From Adineta steineri (taxonomy: Eukaryota > Rotifera > Eurotatoria > Adinetida > Adinetidae), in NCBI GenBank assembly GCA_905250115.1, contig CAJNOI010000232.1, positions 58,000 through 121,999 of the forward strand: 64,000 nucleotides of DNA, written 5' to 3'. The stretch's first letter is position 1, and each line of letters starts with the position of its first letter. Positions 1 to 15,000 of this stretch are shown here, one piece after another. A model generated the notes under the pieces. It was not told where the DNA came from. It searched no databases and saw nothing but the letters and a program-made list of their open reading frames with translations. The position numbers and the translations under genes were made by a program.

Positions 1-3000
1 AATCATATAATGTCATTTCAAAAACTGAATCACTTATCATTTCACGTGTATTTGATCATTGTTCAAATGCATTTATTGATCCAAATGCTGCTATACGTGC
101 GAAAATTCTTGATCCATATCATGGTTTATATTTAAATAATGCAACACAAGAATCAATTTCAATTGATGATGCTATGAGTAAAGGTTTTGTTCTCGTCGAA
201 CAACAACAACCACAACAATCATCATCATCAAATAATCATAATCATCATCATCCCAATGATAAATATGTTATATCAACATCATTAATACGTGAAACACGAT
301 CATATCATTTATTAGGTGTTCGTGATTATATTAATAATAAAGAATTAACTGTTCAAGAAGCTATACAAATCGGTATATTAGATAAACAAAATGGACAATA
401 TATTAATCGAAAAACAAATGAAATATTTTCGATCTCAGAAGCTATTGCACAAGGACATATACGTGCACAACCATTACCAATTGAATCAACAACAAATCAA
501 GAAAATTCAGGTACTAATACAAATATAAAACGTGGAACAGTTAAAGAAACAAAAACATATACACTTAAAAGTGCTATACATCCTAAAACACGTCAAGAAA
601 TTCCAATACGTTTAGCTATCGATGAAGGAATTATTGATCATGCCAAAGGTTTTTATGTAAATAGTTTAACAGGTGAAAATCTTCCAATAAGTGTTGCAAT
701 TGAAAAAGGTTTAATATTTACGGAATTAATTGATCAACATCCTCGACGTTTTATTAAAACATTAATTATTGAACAAGTTATTGATCCTGTTACCAATCGT
801 CGTTTAGGTGTAACTGAAGCAATTAAAACAGGTTTATTAAATTCAAATATAACAATATATTATCATTCAGTAACACAAAAACAAATGACAATACTTGAAG
901 CATATGAACAAGGTTTAATTATCGGTAAATTTCGTGATCAACATCCATCAACATTTTATGGTGATCAACACGAACAAGTTTTTTATTTAATTACAGGTGT
1001 TATTGATATACGTACTGATAAAGTTTATAATCTTCAAGAAGGTAAGAAGAAACAGAAAAAAGAAAGAAAATATAATAATAAATCTTTTTTATGATAGGTA
1101 TACAACAAAAATTATTTGATCATAAAAAAGGTGTCTATATTCATCCGTTAACTGGTGATGAAATAAATATAGGTGATGCTGTTAAACGTGGTTTTATACA
1201 AGTACAAGCTGTTTCATCACAAATTATATTTAATAATACAGATCATCAATTATTAACTGATAAACGTCGTGCAATAATAAGTCAAGAACCATATGGAAAT
1301 AATACAAATGATTCACGTTCAAAATTATCAATACGTATTGAATCACAATCACGTCCACGTACACCATATGAAATAAATGAATCGGAAATTTTACAACGTG
1401 AAAAAGATGTTGTAGAAATAGAATCTGTTCAACGTTTACCACGACATTCAAAACAACAACAACAACAACATAGAATACGTGAAGAAGAAATTTTCGAAAA
1501 ACATACAACAAATGTATTTGATAGAGAATGTATTATGACCCATCATCCAGCAAATAATGTACGACCAAAATCAAGTGAAAGACAAAAACAAGAATATATT
1601 GAAGAAGTTATTATTGATGATGGTATTAATAATAATCGTCGAGCGAAATTTGATATTAAAGAAGATCGACATACATCACATAGAGAAATTGTTATTGAAA
1701 GTGATAGATATATGCCACCACCATTACCACCAAAAGATCATCTTGTTATTAATGGTTCACATCGTGAGCATGAGGTAATACATTTTTTTATTCAATCAAT
1801 AGATAAAGTTCAATGTTTCATAATACTTTTTTAATTAAAATATATAATTTCAGTAGTTTGAATTATAAGATAAGAAAAATTTGAATATAGAGATTTTGCC
1901 TTAGTCATACCAATATTTTATTACACTTCCTGTTATTTTCATAAAAAGAACATGATTAGTGCAATGCCTGAGGATAAAAAATGAAAAGAGTAGGGATCTA
2001 GACCGGATACTTTTGTTTTTTTTACACAACCATACTAAAACTCTTACGAAATTTTTGATGAATATTAACGATAACTATTAATAGAAAAGAATCAGAATTA
2101 GTTATCATTATTATTCCTAATAACAAAAAACATGTGTGAAATAAATTGGCTTATTGTGATATTAATTATTTAAACTAATTAATATTTTCCTAGTAATAGA
2201 AGAGATAGAAAGAAATTGTAGATTCCTTATGATCACAAGATATTTAGAAGAATCTATTTCGAGATACCAATGATATGGCAGAAAAATAATGATACTCTAT
2301 ATGTTTTATGATATTTGAGATTTTTACTGTCTATGTATTCAAGGATTAAATTTCATTTCTGTAATTATGCTAATTATAGTTTGACTTTTATATTTCCTTT
2401 AAAAAGAAAAATATCTAATTATTTAATTTTCTCCTTTTTAGGTTCGTGTTGTTCAAGCATCACGTCCACAACCATTGGCACCTCCACCACGTCCAGTTCA
2501 TATTGATGATCGTCAACGTGAAGGTCAACGCATTCATCATGGTGAAATATTTATTGAAGATCATCAACGACCATATAATACATCAACTCAAACAACAGTA
2601 ACAAAAGAATGTATTGATATAACAGATAATCGTTCAAAACCACCACCACCACCAGTTATTAATACACAACAACAACAAACAAATGAATATCATTTTGATG
2701 AACAACAATCATGGACAGAAGAAGAATGGGAGCAATGGCATTGTACAATGATGATTAAAGGTGAACCTTATCGTGTTATATGGGTTATGAATACAATGAC
2801 TGGTGATCGTTTACCATTACAAACTGCATATCAACGTGGTTTAGTTGATATAAAACAACGTTTATTTTTTGATGAAAAATTAAATCGTAAATCTTATACA
2901 TTTGAAGAAGCTGTTGAATTAGGTTATATGGGTATTGAACCAGATACAGCATCTCTACCACTACATGTTGATGGTATTGATTATATGATACATTGGGTAT

Positions 3001-6000
3001 TAGATTCATCAACTAAACGTCGAATATTTCCACGACAAGCTGTACGTAAACAAATTTTAGATGCTGTACATGGTCGTTATATAAATCCATATAATAATTC
3101 TCAAGTATCATTACATGAAGCTATTTATTTAAAATTTATTGGTGCTACAGAATATAATTCAACAAATGATTCTATAACAGTAACAATAAATAGACAAACA
3201 TATACGATTAAATGGGTTTATGATACACGTAATATGAAAAAAATTTTACCTCGTGATGCATTAAAACAAGGTATTTTGGATATACAATTAAATGAATATC
3301 GTAAAGTTGATACAAACGATGTATTAACAATTTATGATGCTATACAAGCTGGTTATATACGTTGTAATGATGATGAATCATCGTCAGATAATAGTGTTAG
3401 ACCACCATCAATAATATCAATTGATGAAGATGAATTAACAATCGCAACTAAAACAGCTACCTATGTTATTACATCAGTTATACATCCATTAACACAAAAA
3501 GAAATTAAAGTATCCGAAGCTATTGATTTGGGTATATTAGATAAAGATATAGGTAAGAAGAAAAAAAAAGAATAGAGAAGTTCTCGAGATAAACATCTTG
3601 ACTTTTTATTTTTTAGGTAGTTATCGTGATTTAGTAACAAATGTTCAATATGAATTAGCTGAAGCAATCAACGAAGGTTTAGTCTACGCAACAATAATTG
3701 AAACAAAAGAAGATACGGAAATGTTAACATCATCCGTACAAGAAATAATAAAAAAATTTATTGTTAAAAGTGTTGCTGTTGATAGTGAATCACTAGAAAA
3801 AATTGGTGGTTTAGAAGCACAAGCTATCGGTATACTTAATTATGCACAAGGCATTTATCATGATCGTAAATCTGGTGTTAAAATTCCACTTGGTAAATAC
3901 AAAACAAAAAAAAACATTATTATTTTATTTAAAATTAAATTTTCTGTTTTTCTCTAGATAAAGCTATTGAAAAGAAATTACTTGATGTTGAACTTGTTAG
4001 TCAAAAACGATTTGAAGAATATGATTTAGAATTAATAACTGATACAATTACGGAAAAACGTATTACTTTATATCGTATACATGGTGTACGTAATAATGTA
4101 TTAGATCGTATGGAATCAGGTGCTATTGCTGTTAAAAATCAAATGATTGATACCGAAACAAAAACTTATACAGATTTTTCAACGGGTGAATCAATGACTA
4201 TTCAAGAAGCTATTAATAGAAATTTAATTGAAGCTGAAATAAGTGAACATGTTGAACGAAAACCATTAGGTTTATCAATGCAAAATGCTATTCGACTTGG
4301 TTTTTATGTAGCTGAAACAGGTAAATAAATTCAATACAGATAGTACTAAGGCAACTTATCTTTACAGTATCTGCTTTGCTAGATTTAACAGAGAGTATAC
4401 ACTACCTACCAGATCTGATGATTACTCTTCGTTGCTGTCAGACTCAGCAGATGTTTTGCGCTTTGCCAGAAACCTTAGTATCAGAGGCTAGACAACAGCA
4501 CATCGAGGGGTCTGACCACATTCCATCTCTTTCTTAAACAATTCATAAATGTATAGTTTACCAGTTAAAAACTAAATTCAATTCTTTTTGTTTTTGTATA
4601 CATGAAGTAATATATAAATTCATTTCAGGTACATTCCGAGATCCAGCAACTGAACATTATATGACATTAATGGAAGCTATTGAACGTGGTCATATACATG
4701 TAAATGGCATGGCATTTGCTGATAGTGAACAAGGACCTATAACTCTTTATGATGCATTTTCACTTGGTTTAATAAATCGTCGTGATGGTGGTAAACTTAA
4801 TCCACCTAAAATAAGTTTATATCGTGCACGATTAGTTGAATCAAAATTACATCGTATGAATGTTGAAGATGCTATACGTTGTGGTTTACTTAATCTTCGA
4901 ACAGGCCTTTATAAACATCCACATAGTGGTGAACAATTACATTTAAAAGAAGCTATACAACGTGGTTTAATTGATGGACAAAGTACAATTATTGAACATC
5001 CAACAAGTGGACGTTATATGACATTAAAAGATGCATTAGATGGTATTCGAATTGATCATGAAGGACAAGTAATTGATTCATATTCGAATAAAACAATAAC
5101 AACATTAGAATTAGCATTTAATCATCGAAAATTATTTTCACAATTTGATGTTAATGCTGGTGAAGTATTTCTTCCATTACAAAATGAATCCGTTGATTTT
5201 GAAAAAGCAATACGAAAAAATTTACTTGATAATAATCGTATGAAATTATTTGATCCAAAAACTAGTCGAGAATATTCAATACAAGATGCTATTGAACGTG
5301 GTTTAGTTGATGGTGAAACAGGTTTAATCTATGATTCACATTCACATACACAATATTCTGTACGTGAAGCTATACGTCATGGTATTGTTGCTATTGTTGG
5401 TGCACCATTAGTACCAATTAAAGCTGATCATGAAACAGTTGCTGCTAAAATAACATCAAGAAAACATCGAAGACATTCATTAGTTAAAAGTTCATTACAT
5501 TATGATTATAATAGTGCACCAGATTCAGCTGATGAAGATTCTCATGGTAGCGGTGGTGGTGGTGGTGGTGTTAACGCTGGTTGGCATCGTATTAAATCTC
5601 GAACACGAGCTATTAGTCCATTAAGTATTGATGATACACTTGATTTAAAACGTAATATAAGAAGACGAACTGGTTCAAGTCCAACAGGAAAATGTCGAGA
5701 CGATGATTGGAAAACAGGATGGAAAAATGGTCATAATGATGATGATGATACATATGGAAATGGTGGAGGTAGTTCAAAACGTAATGGTGGTGGAAATACA
5801 TTTTATTCAAGTTCAACAAGTCGAGTACAACAAAGTAATACATCATCGAATCGATCACAAGGAGGACAAACATCATCTGGTTTCCAACAAAAAAGTAATT
5901 ATTTCCCAATACATAATATTACTATTAATCAAGTCTTTATTTTTTAGATGAAACAACATCTTCTTTATCAACAGTAATACCCAAGGTGAGATAAATCAAA

Positions 6001-9000
6001 TACATATATGTTTTTCTATATATATATATGATGCATGTTTGTTGTATGTAAATCTTATCTATCTGGGTGTGAATGTATTAAAAAGTATTTCAAAAAAAGA
6101 AAATGTAAGTAAAACTTGGAAATACTTATTTTGATTATTTCTTGCATGATTTATAGGACAAAAAAAAACGTATTTATCTCTTTCTCTATTCTAGGTGAGT
6201 TCATTGGCATCCATCGTCCGTCCTTCTTCTAATGACTATCATCAAATTGAATCTTTTAATTTGATGTTTTTTCTTTCTTATTACTTTTATTTATTAACAC
6301 TTGTTCCAACATATTCTTCTTCTTCTCCTCTTGCATTATCTATTTTCGTACAATGAACTTCGACATAAATATTAATTAGGAATCTCTACATTTGTTGTTA
6401 CTATGATTATTATCATTATTATTATTCTTCTTTGTTATATGTACAGAACAAAACTTTATCACTTGTGTATTGTTTTGTTTGTGTAAAAAAACGTTTATTT
6501 TGTTTTTGTTTCTAACTTGTGCTAGTATTAGATCAAAAAAAAAACAAAAAGAAATCAACCCACCTAGAGAGCCTTTTTTTTTAGTATATACATATATGCT
6601 CTACCGCTTCACTCTTTTATTACAATTGTACACTGTGTTTTTTCTCGTTTTCGTTTTTTTTCTTTGTCTTGAAAAAATAGAGACAAGAAGATAGAGAAAG
6701 ATTTAAAATATAATGTATATGAAAACAATGACAATGTTTGATATTATCTGAAAGAAAAAACTATAAAATATTTGATTTGGGAACGATTCATAAATATGAG
6801 AATGATCTCATTGGATACCAATAGTATTATGGGATATAAACAATTGAATAGTTCAACCTGTGACTAGGAGAGTATGCGAACGGAAATATTTATTTATTAA
6901 TAAAATTGTCCTTACTAGTTCGTAGTTAAAAGAATTCGAAAACTGCATGATTATTCCTTAATTTATTAGTTTTCGTAATCAGACATTATGTAGAAAATTA
7001 AATAGAACAAAAAGTTTTATTAGTTTTACTAACTACCATATTAGTTATATAGATTTCTTTTTGTAAAATGTGTGTGTGTGTGAGTAATAAGCGCTTTAGG
7101 AAATTTCTTCACGTGTGTTTCATATTTTGATAGGTCACTTCTTGATTACATCATATTAACACTATTTCTAGTTGCTATTTAATAACAAATTCTTTTCCTC
7201 TTGTCTCGATTTATATCTTATAATATATGTAGAATGTATATTTAACCTAGTATTATATTCTCGCATGTTATATGTATTATTCTTTATATTTGTGTGTGTG
7301 CATCTTTGTTTCATAATCTATCATTTGTGTTCTATTACATATTTCAGGAACAAGATTCAAATGAATTTATTGAACATAATTATGAAATATTATATGATAT
7401 TTTACCAACACCAATTAAATATATTATTAATAAAGAAAATAATTTATTACGTTTATCGGAAGCTAATACAAAAGCACAGGTAAATTTCTTGATCATCAAT
7501 TGACTATTGTATGTATATAATAAAAATATACATTATTCTTTTAATCTATCTATTCTGCTCAGATGACTATTCATCCGTTCCAACAAATTTGAATCTCACG
7601 TAAAATAAATAGAAAAAAAATCTATATTTGCTTGATGCTGCTGCTGCTGCTCGTTTTCTGCATGCTTTTTCTGTGTTAATATCATTGAAATTTGTTTTAT
7701 ATTTCAAAAACAAAAAACAAAACATTATTTATAATTCATATTTTATTTAGAATAATGAAAATCGTTTGATTTTGGATATACATAATATTGCTGGCCGTTT
7801 AACTTCATTACATAATCAATTAAATCAATATGTTTATTTAACAGAAAATCTTGATCAACTTCGAACTAATGTTAAACATATTAAAGTATAAAAAATAAAT
7901 TTAAAACAAAAGTTTTTGTAAAACTATTTCTATTCTCTTTAGGTATTACATTTAGAAATTGAACAAGAAAAATTAACTATGGATAATCTTATTGAACGAA
8001 CGAAGGGTATGAACCCTCAATTAACAATATTAAGTACAGATCTTGAAGAAAAAAGAGTTGAAGTAAGTGTTTTATTTAGTTAATAACTCATTTCTTGTTA
8101 ATAGGAAACTAAATTCCAAATTTAAGTAGATTAGTAATAAACGGTAAGATCTTGTTTCTAAACGAGGTTTTCTCCCTACATAACAATATTTAAATGTAAT
8201 AAACACTACGGCAAATGTCATTTATTAGAATATCTAGATCGATTCGTCCCTAGTAATGTCGAATAATAGAGTATGGGCCTCATCTACACCTACACTGACC
8301 CTCAAACGTGCTAATATTTTGTATCAACGCTACACCGATAATCTAATCAACAGTGGCGGATTTAGAAGGAGACGATCGCTCTCCCCTCCCTTCAGAAATT
8401 GTTTTTGTTTTTTTACAGCAAAAAGGAATGAGAAAATAGGTTCACACTATTTCGATCGAACTCAAAAATAGTTTTTAAGCCGAAACTACCCCTCTCTTTC
8501 AAAATCTTAGATCCGCCAATCCTAATCAATTCTTCAAAACTTCTTACCAGATAGTCATATCTCGTAAAGAAACAAAAAATATAGTTCTATACTTTATATC
8601 ACTACAAATTAAAAAAATGAGTATGCAAATTTACTTTATACGAAGATAATTTATAATCAGGGGCGGATCTAGCTATTCGGTGAACCGGCGACTGCCACCC
8701 CCTCGAAAATAGATATTCCGACAAATACTGAAAACAGGTAGAATACTATAGGGTCTTTCTCTTAAAAAAGAATACTACTTTTCACTTTTTTTCTATGAAC
8801 CGTCACCCCCTCATGGATTTCTTGGATCCGCCCCGAATTTATAATTGAACTAAGTCTAATGTTTTGAATGTACATCATATTTTCTATTTAAGATTTCTGA
8901 TATCAATAATGGTTTAAGCAATATTATTGAACGATTTATTACTAATATCGATCAATTTAATATGAAATATATTTATTTAATGGAATGGATTGAAGAAAAT

Positions 9001-12000
9001 GAGAATGAAATTCAAAAATCTTTACAATTATCAACATTAAATGTTGATAATGATAATTTAAAGAATATTTTAAATACAGGAATTCATTTACAAAATGATC
9101 TTCAATCTTTACAAGAATATTTACAAACAATTCATGTTATAATACAAGATTTTCAACAAGCAATTGATAATACTGATAATGGAAAATCGGAAAATATTTT
9201 TCAAGAATTTCAACAACGTTATAGAATTTTATCAAAAACTTATTCAGATTTTCTTAAACGTTGTAAACATATATCTGATCAATGTGAACGTTCAATTGGT
9301 CTATTCAATGAAGTTAATAATTTCGATAAAGAATTTCTTAAATCAATCAATGAATTCGATCAACATTTAACTATCAATGAAAAAGAACAAAAAGTACACA
9401 TCGTATTAAACTCTTTTTAAATAAACATTTTCTGTTTTTATTAGAATGATGATACATTACAAATTCTTCTCTTAAATGTTCAACAGCATTTAGATAAATT
9501 ACGTATGTTAGCAATACATGAGCCAGCTTCACCTTCAATAGTCATCACATCAAATAATCATATTATGAATCAAATAAAAGAACATGTGAGTAATAGTTGA
9601 AGTCTGCGAAAATAACAATAGTACGCAGTTTGTTAATCGTAGGAGTTCTGTCCTTTTTTTTTTCTTTATGTCTTTTCTATGTTCCATTCTAAAGAAAAAA
9701 ACACAGAACGAGAAAAACCTTACACTTACATAGAAACTATAATTTTTGTCTCGAAGAGAAACAGAAAAAGAGAACGTCACGAAGATCATAATATGTTGTT
9801 TTGTATTCTTCCTACAACACACGGAAAAACAACGAACACGTTATTAATATAAAAATCACACTTGTGTTTTCTTTTTTTTTCAGCTTTACACTTTACTTGA
9901 TTCGCATACACAACGTTATGATGATAGTCAAAAACGTTTAATGAATCATTTAGAATTAATTCAACGTTTTCTACATGAACGTCAAACAATAAAACAAAAT
10001 ATTGATGAATTATATAATTGGTTAACAAATTCATTAGAAAATAATTTTCATTCGCAACCATTCTCATTGAAACGTTCAAAACTTGATGAACAAATTATAA
10101 GTTTTCGTCAATTCCATGCACAACTACGTACACGTCGTTATGCATTCGATTCCGATATAAATACAACAATTAATCTTGAAAATTTATTAGATAGAGACGA
10201 TAAACATTCTTTAAAATTAATCGAACAACATTTTCAATCATTAAATGAACATAGTCAACAATACAATGAACAGATTAATCATTTGTGTACACATTTAAAT
10301 GAATTTCATCTTGAACATGCCTATTTAATTGATACTTATTCGAAAAATTTACGTCTTTATACCGAACAAATCGAACAAAATGATGATATAAATTTTTCTG
10401 CATTACAATTATTATTAAATAATGATCAAGATTTAATTCTAGATCATACATCATATAATAAATTAATAGAAGAATTATTGCAAACAAACAATATTACAGA
10501 TGAAAATGAAATAATTGAACATAAAAATCAAGTTAATGAATATAAAAATCAATATGAACGATTTCAAAATGATTTAAAATTAATTCTACAAAATCGACAA
10601 AGTCTTTATGATGAATATGAATTAATGAGAAATGATATACAAGAATGGTTATTAACAACAGATCGTTTATTAAAACAACAATTAACAATAGATTCTTGTG
10701 AACAATTATTACATGAACATTCCACATTACCTATTGAACAATTAAAATTTATAAATAAACAATTAGTTGAATTTTATTCCTCAGCAAATTTATTAGATAT
10801 ATATGAACACTTAAAATTATCTAAACCACGAAATGATTCAAATTTATCATTAATATTTGAAAAACAAACAAATGAATTAATCGAATATTATCTATTAATA
10901 AAACAACGTATTCTTGAATCTATAAAAATATTAGAAAATATTCAACATCAAACAAATAATTATCAAATATCAAAACAAATAGCTGAAAATTCAATTGAAA
11001 AAGCAAAAGAATTAATTGTATTAAATGAAAATATAATACTTTCATTAGATGATCAAAAAATTGAAAATCTATTACAAAAATATAAAGTAAATTTGTTTTG
11101 AATTGATATTTTTGTAAAAATTATGATTTATTTTAAATAGAACATTGCCAATGAACTTAAATCAATGTCATCAACTATTGATGAATATAAAAATAATGGT
11201 TTAATCCTAATTGATACTGCTCAACGATATATTGATACTGATTCTATTTCAAATGAAATTGAATCAATTGGTAAAAAACGATTTTTTTGTTTTCTCGATT
11301 TATGTGTACGTTTTTCTTTTCATTAGATAAAACTTGGTGTGAATATGTGGAATATGTTCTTGATACAATTGATTATATTCAATTACATCAAGAAGATTTA
11401 GGTGAATTTTATCAATTAACTAATCATTTCATGGCTTTGCTCAATGAAAAACAGATACAACTCGAAACGATTCCAGATAATGAATTGAATACTTTTCATA
11501 ATGATATAGAAAAACTTTATGAACAAATTGAATTATTGAATCAAAAAGGAGAACTTTTATTACAAAGTTTAGGAACTGATTCAAATGAAAATCAAGTTGA
11601 ACGTGTATTAGACACAATTAGTCGAAATTATGATAATTTAATAACGAGAATTAAAGTTCGTTTAGATAATATTAATAATCCATATCAACCTATTCCAATC
11701 ATCAGAGATAATGTATAAACAATAATATAAAAACTTGAAAAATTTATTCTTTGATTATTTAGATTTCATCGATAAGAACAACATTGCAATCTACTGATGA
11801 TCTACGTCAACAAATGGATGAAATAGATTTATCTATGAATGAATTATCAGAATTATTAATATCATCAACAAGTGATACAATATCAATTCAACCAAATCGT
11901 TTAACTGAACAATTTGTTGATAATGCTGTTGTGAAAAATGAATTAGAAAAACGAAAAATTTCTCTTGAACAATTACATTCAAATATCGAACAATTTAAAT

Positions 12001-15000
12001 GTACAATGACAAATGAAACAGATATAAATACTATCAAAGGTTAATTTTTTGTTAATATCGAAATTACATAATTAACTAGTTCTGATTCTTTGAATTGAAA
12101 CTGACAGATACCTAAGTTTAGAATTAAACTAGCCGTCATAGCCCGTCAGGTCTAGGGTTTTTTGGACCCGAAGCCAAGTCCGGGTCTAGGTCGGACCCAA
12201 TCTCAATGAGCACTAGTCCGAACTTAAACTGCACTTTTAGACTCGGTAAATTTTTCTACTTAAAATCTAATATTTGCTTCGAAAATAGTTTGCTGTTATT
12301 TTTATAAATAAATTCAAAACGTTTTGAATGGAATGAATAAAAAATTAAAGAAATTCAAAAAAATACTATGTTGATAACATATCTCTTTCGATCCGAACCT
12401 GGTCAATAAAAGCTTCGATACCTGGATCCGACGGGCTCTACTAACCATTCTTATAAATATTCATAAAATAATTTTGCCGCAATTTTTAATCGTAATATTT
12501 AACCTTTTATTAACATATTAACCCTTTAAATACTAGGGGAGCTTATAAGCCTCACTTTTTTAAAATTTGATAAATTCCTAATAACTGACGAATGCAGATC
12601 GATAACGAAGTGTGGCTTTCACTAGGACATATAAGAGACTTTGACGCACATGTTTATGTAAGATTAAGAACCCTGGTGAGGGTACTGAGTCAGTTTTTGT
12701 CTCCCGTCCATACACCTCCAAGGAAGTGGCTAAAATATTTCTCATCATTTCGGTAGGGTACGGCTAAAAGTTGAAAATGACTTGAAATAATTTTTTAGAG
12801 CGTTGATAATACCCAGTGCGTATACAAAATATCAAGTTTTAAAGAGATTTCGTCCATAGATTGAAACATGGGCCTGAAAGAGTTAAGCAAAACCTTTTCG
12901 GTTCATTACTATATTTTCATACGAGAATAAAAAATTATTTCCTCAGAAGGGTTCAAATATGAGTCAGAATTTGACCATTGAAAGTCATTTTCAACTTCAT
13001 TTCAATGTAGAAAATTAAAATCTTCTAGAGATCGCCTAAGACTGAAGATATATTCAAAGGCCATCAGATCTACATGATCTTGTAATCAATGGCGTAACGT
13101 CCCCCATACTTTTTATAATTCATTCATAAAACGACCCTGTTTCTATAATTTATCTGTTCTCCCTACTTATTATACTCATATTTTAAAATAATCTAGAAAA
13201 ATTTGTCTAACATATTTCTATCTTGCATATATAGGTTTGGAAGATAAACTATCATTTTTAAATAAACATTGGTTAACAATGAAACAAGCAAATGATTTAC
13301 GTGAAGAAAATCTTCTTTTAATTCAAGCATGTACAAATATATTTTGGTCTGAACATAATCAACTTTTTACATTGCTTAATCATCTATCAACAAAATTAAA
13401 ACAAATCTATCCATGTTCAACATCATGTGAATATATTAAACATGAACAAGAAAAATATAATCAATTAATCGATGATTTTTCTAATTATAAAATAAAATTT
13501 CAAGATTTTTTACAAAAACATAGTTTACAATTATTAACATTAATTTCGGATAATCAACAAGATACAGAAGATATTAAACGTTCTATATATGATGTAGAAC
13601 AACAATGGAATCATGTACAAATAGATTTAAATACTTGTCAAAATGATTTATCCCAAGCTATGAAAAAATCAATTGAATTTAATTCAAAATTAGATAATGT
13701 TTCAACATGGTTAAATGAAAAAACAAATATAGAAAATAATAATGATTTTGAACAAATTCGAATGTTTAAAGAACATTTAGATGATAAATATATTGATCTT
13801 ATTAATTTAAAACAAGATTATACAGATATTGAACAACAAAATGAACATATAACTAAAGATAAACATCATCTTGTTGAAGAACAATTATTACAAATGGACT
13901 CGAAATGGTTACAATTAAATGATAAAATGCAAGAACAGTAAGTTAAAGATTCTTACTTATGAAGAACCTTCTACCGTCTAGATTCGAAGGTTAAATAACA
14001 ATATATATCAGTTTTTGACGGTAATTGATAATAAGAGATAATTTCTTTGTCTACTGTCAATAAAACATTTTATCAATATCAGACGAGTTAATTAATAAAT
14101 TAGACACAATGACAGTTCTTATCGATTTGCATATTTTAATACTAAGAATTATATAATTGAGATAGACACTTAATCTACTATAGCATAATCATCTTTAAAA
14201 AATATCAAGTTAAGTTTTAGTAATAATTTCATTCGATTTATTTTATATTTTGAGTTTATTAGATAAAATATATGTGAATATTGTAAAGAAAACATATTTC
14301 TGTGAAAATTGTAAAATTACTCTTCATAATCTTCATCACTCTCTTTCTGGTGTCATCATACAATTAGTTATTTCTGATGGGCATGTAAAGAATCTCTAAC
14401 GTTTCACTTCTCCGTTCTTTTATATACGGAAGTAATTGAAGTTTTAGAATAGCTCACATGTCATTTGAAGAAACAACTGATATCGAGTTTTGACGAAGAA
14501 GTTACTGGTGATGGAGTAAATTGGAAGTTATATGATTATACTATCATTTTATGAAAGTCTTGTACGCAGTGTTTTATCCGGTTGGGTGGGTGCCGCCCAT
14601 CCGAAAAAATATAGTATCTGTATATTTTGAAATAGTCCGGGCGAGCGCTGGATGAATATCACTCTCCCTAAATTCCGATTCGCACATTTGAAAAACGAAA
14701 CCAAGATGAAACACTGCTTGTACAATCTTTACTCTTTGATATACTATTCGAAAATCTAAAACCTAGTTCAAAGCGTAAACTTGCTGCTTCAAAAAAAATC
14801 AAGGAAATTAAAACTTTCTATCCTGATTGTTTTAATGAGAAGCATCGCACTATGTAACAAATGATTAGACCGTAACAGAGGCAGAACAGATAATATATTG
14901 TGTATGTGACTTCTAATAAAAGTCAAACATATTGTAAGAGTATAAATATTACATAAATTTTCTATTTCAGTAAAACACTTACCTATGAAACTGCTCTTCG

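Noticed and set aside
4321-4628. 308-bp spectraplakin intron with a short inverted repeat (ACTAAGG/CCTTAGT)
   Set aside because: Arms are too short and no target duplication was found, so not called as an element.
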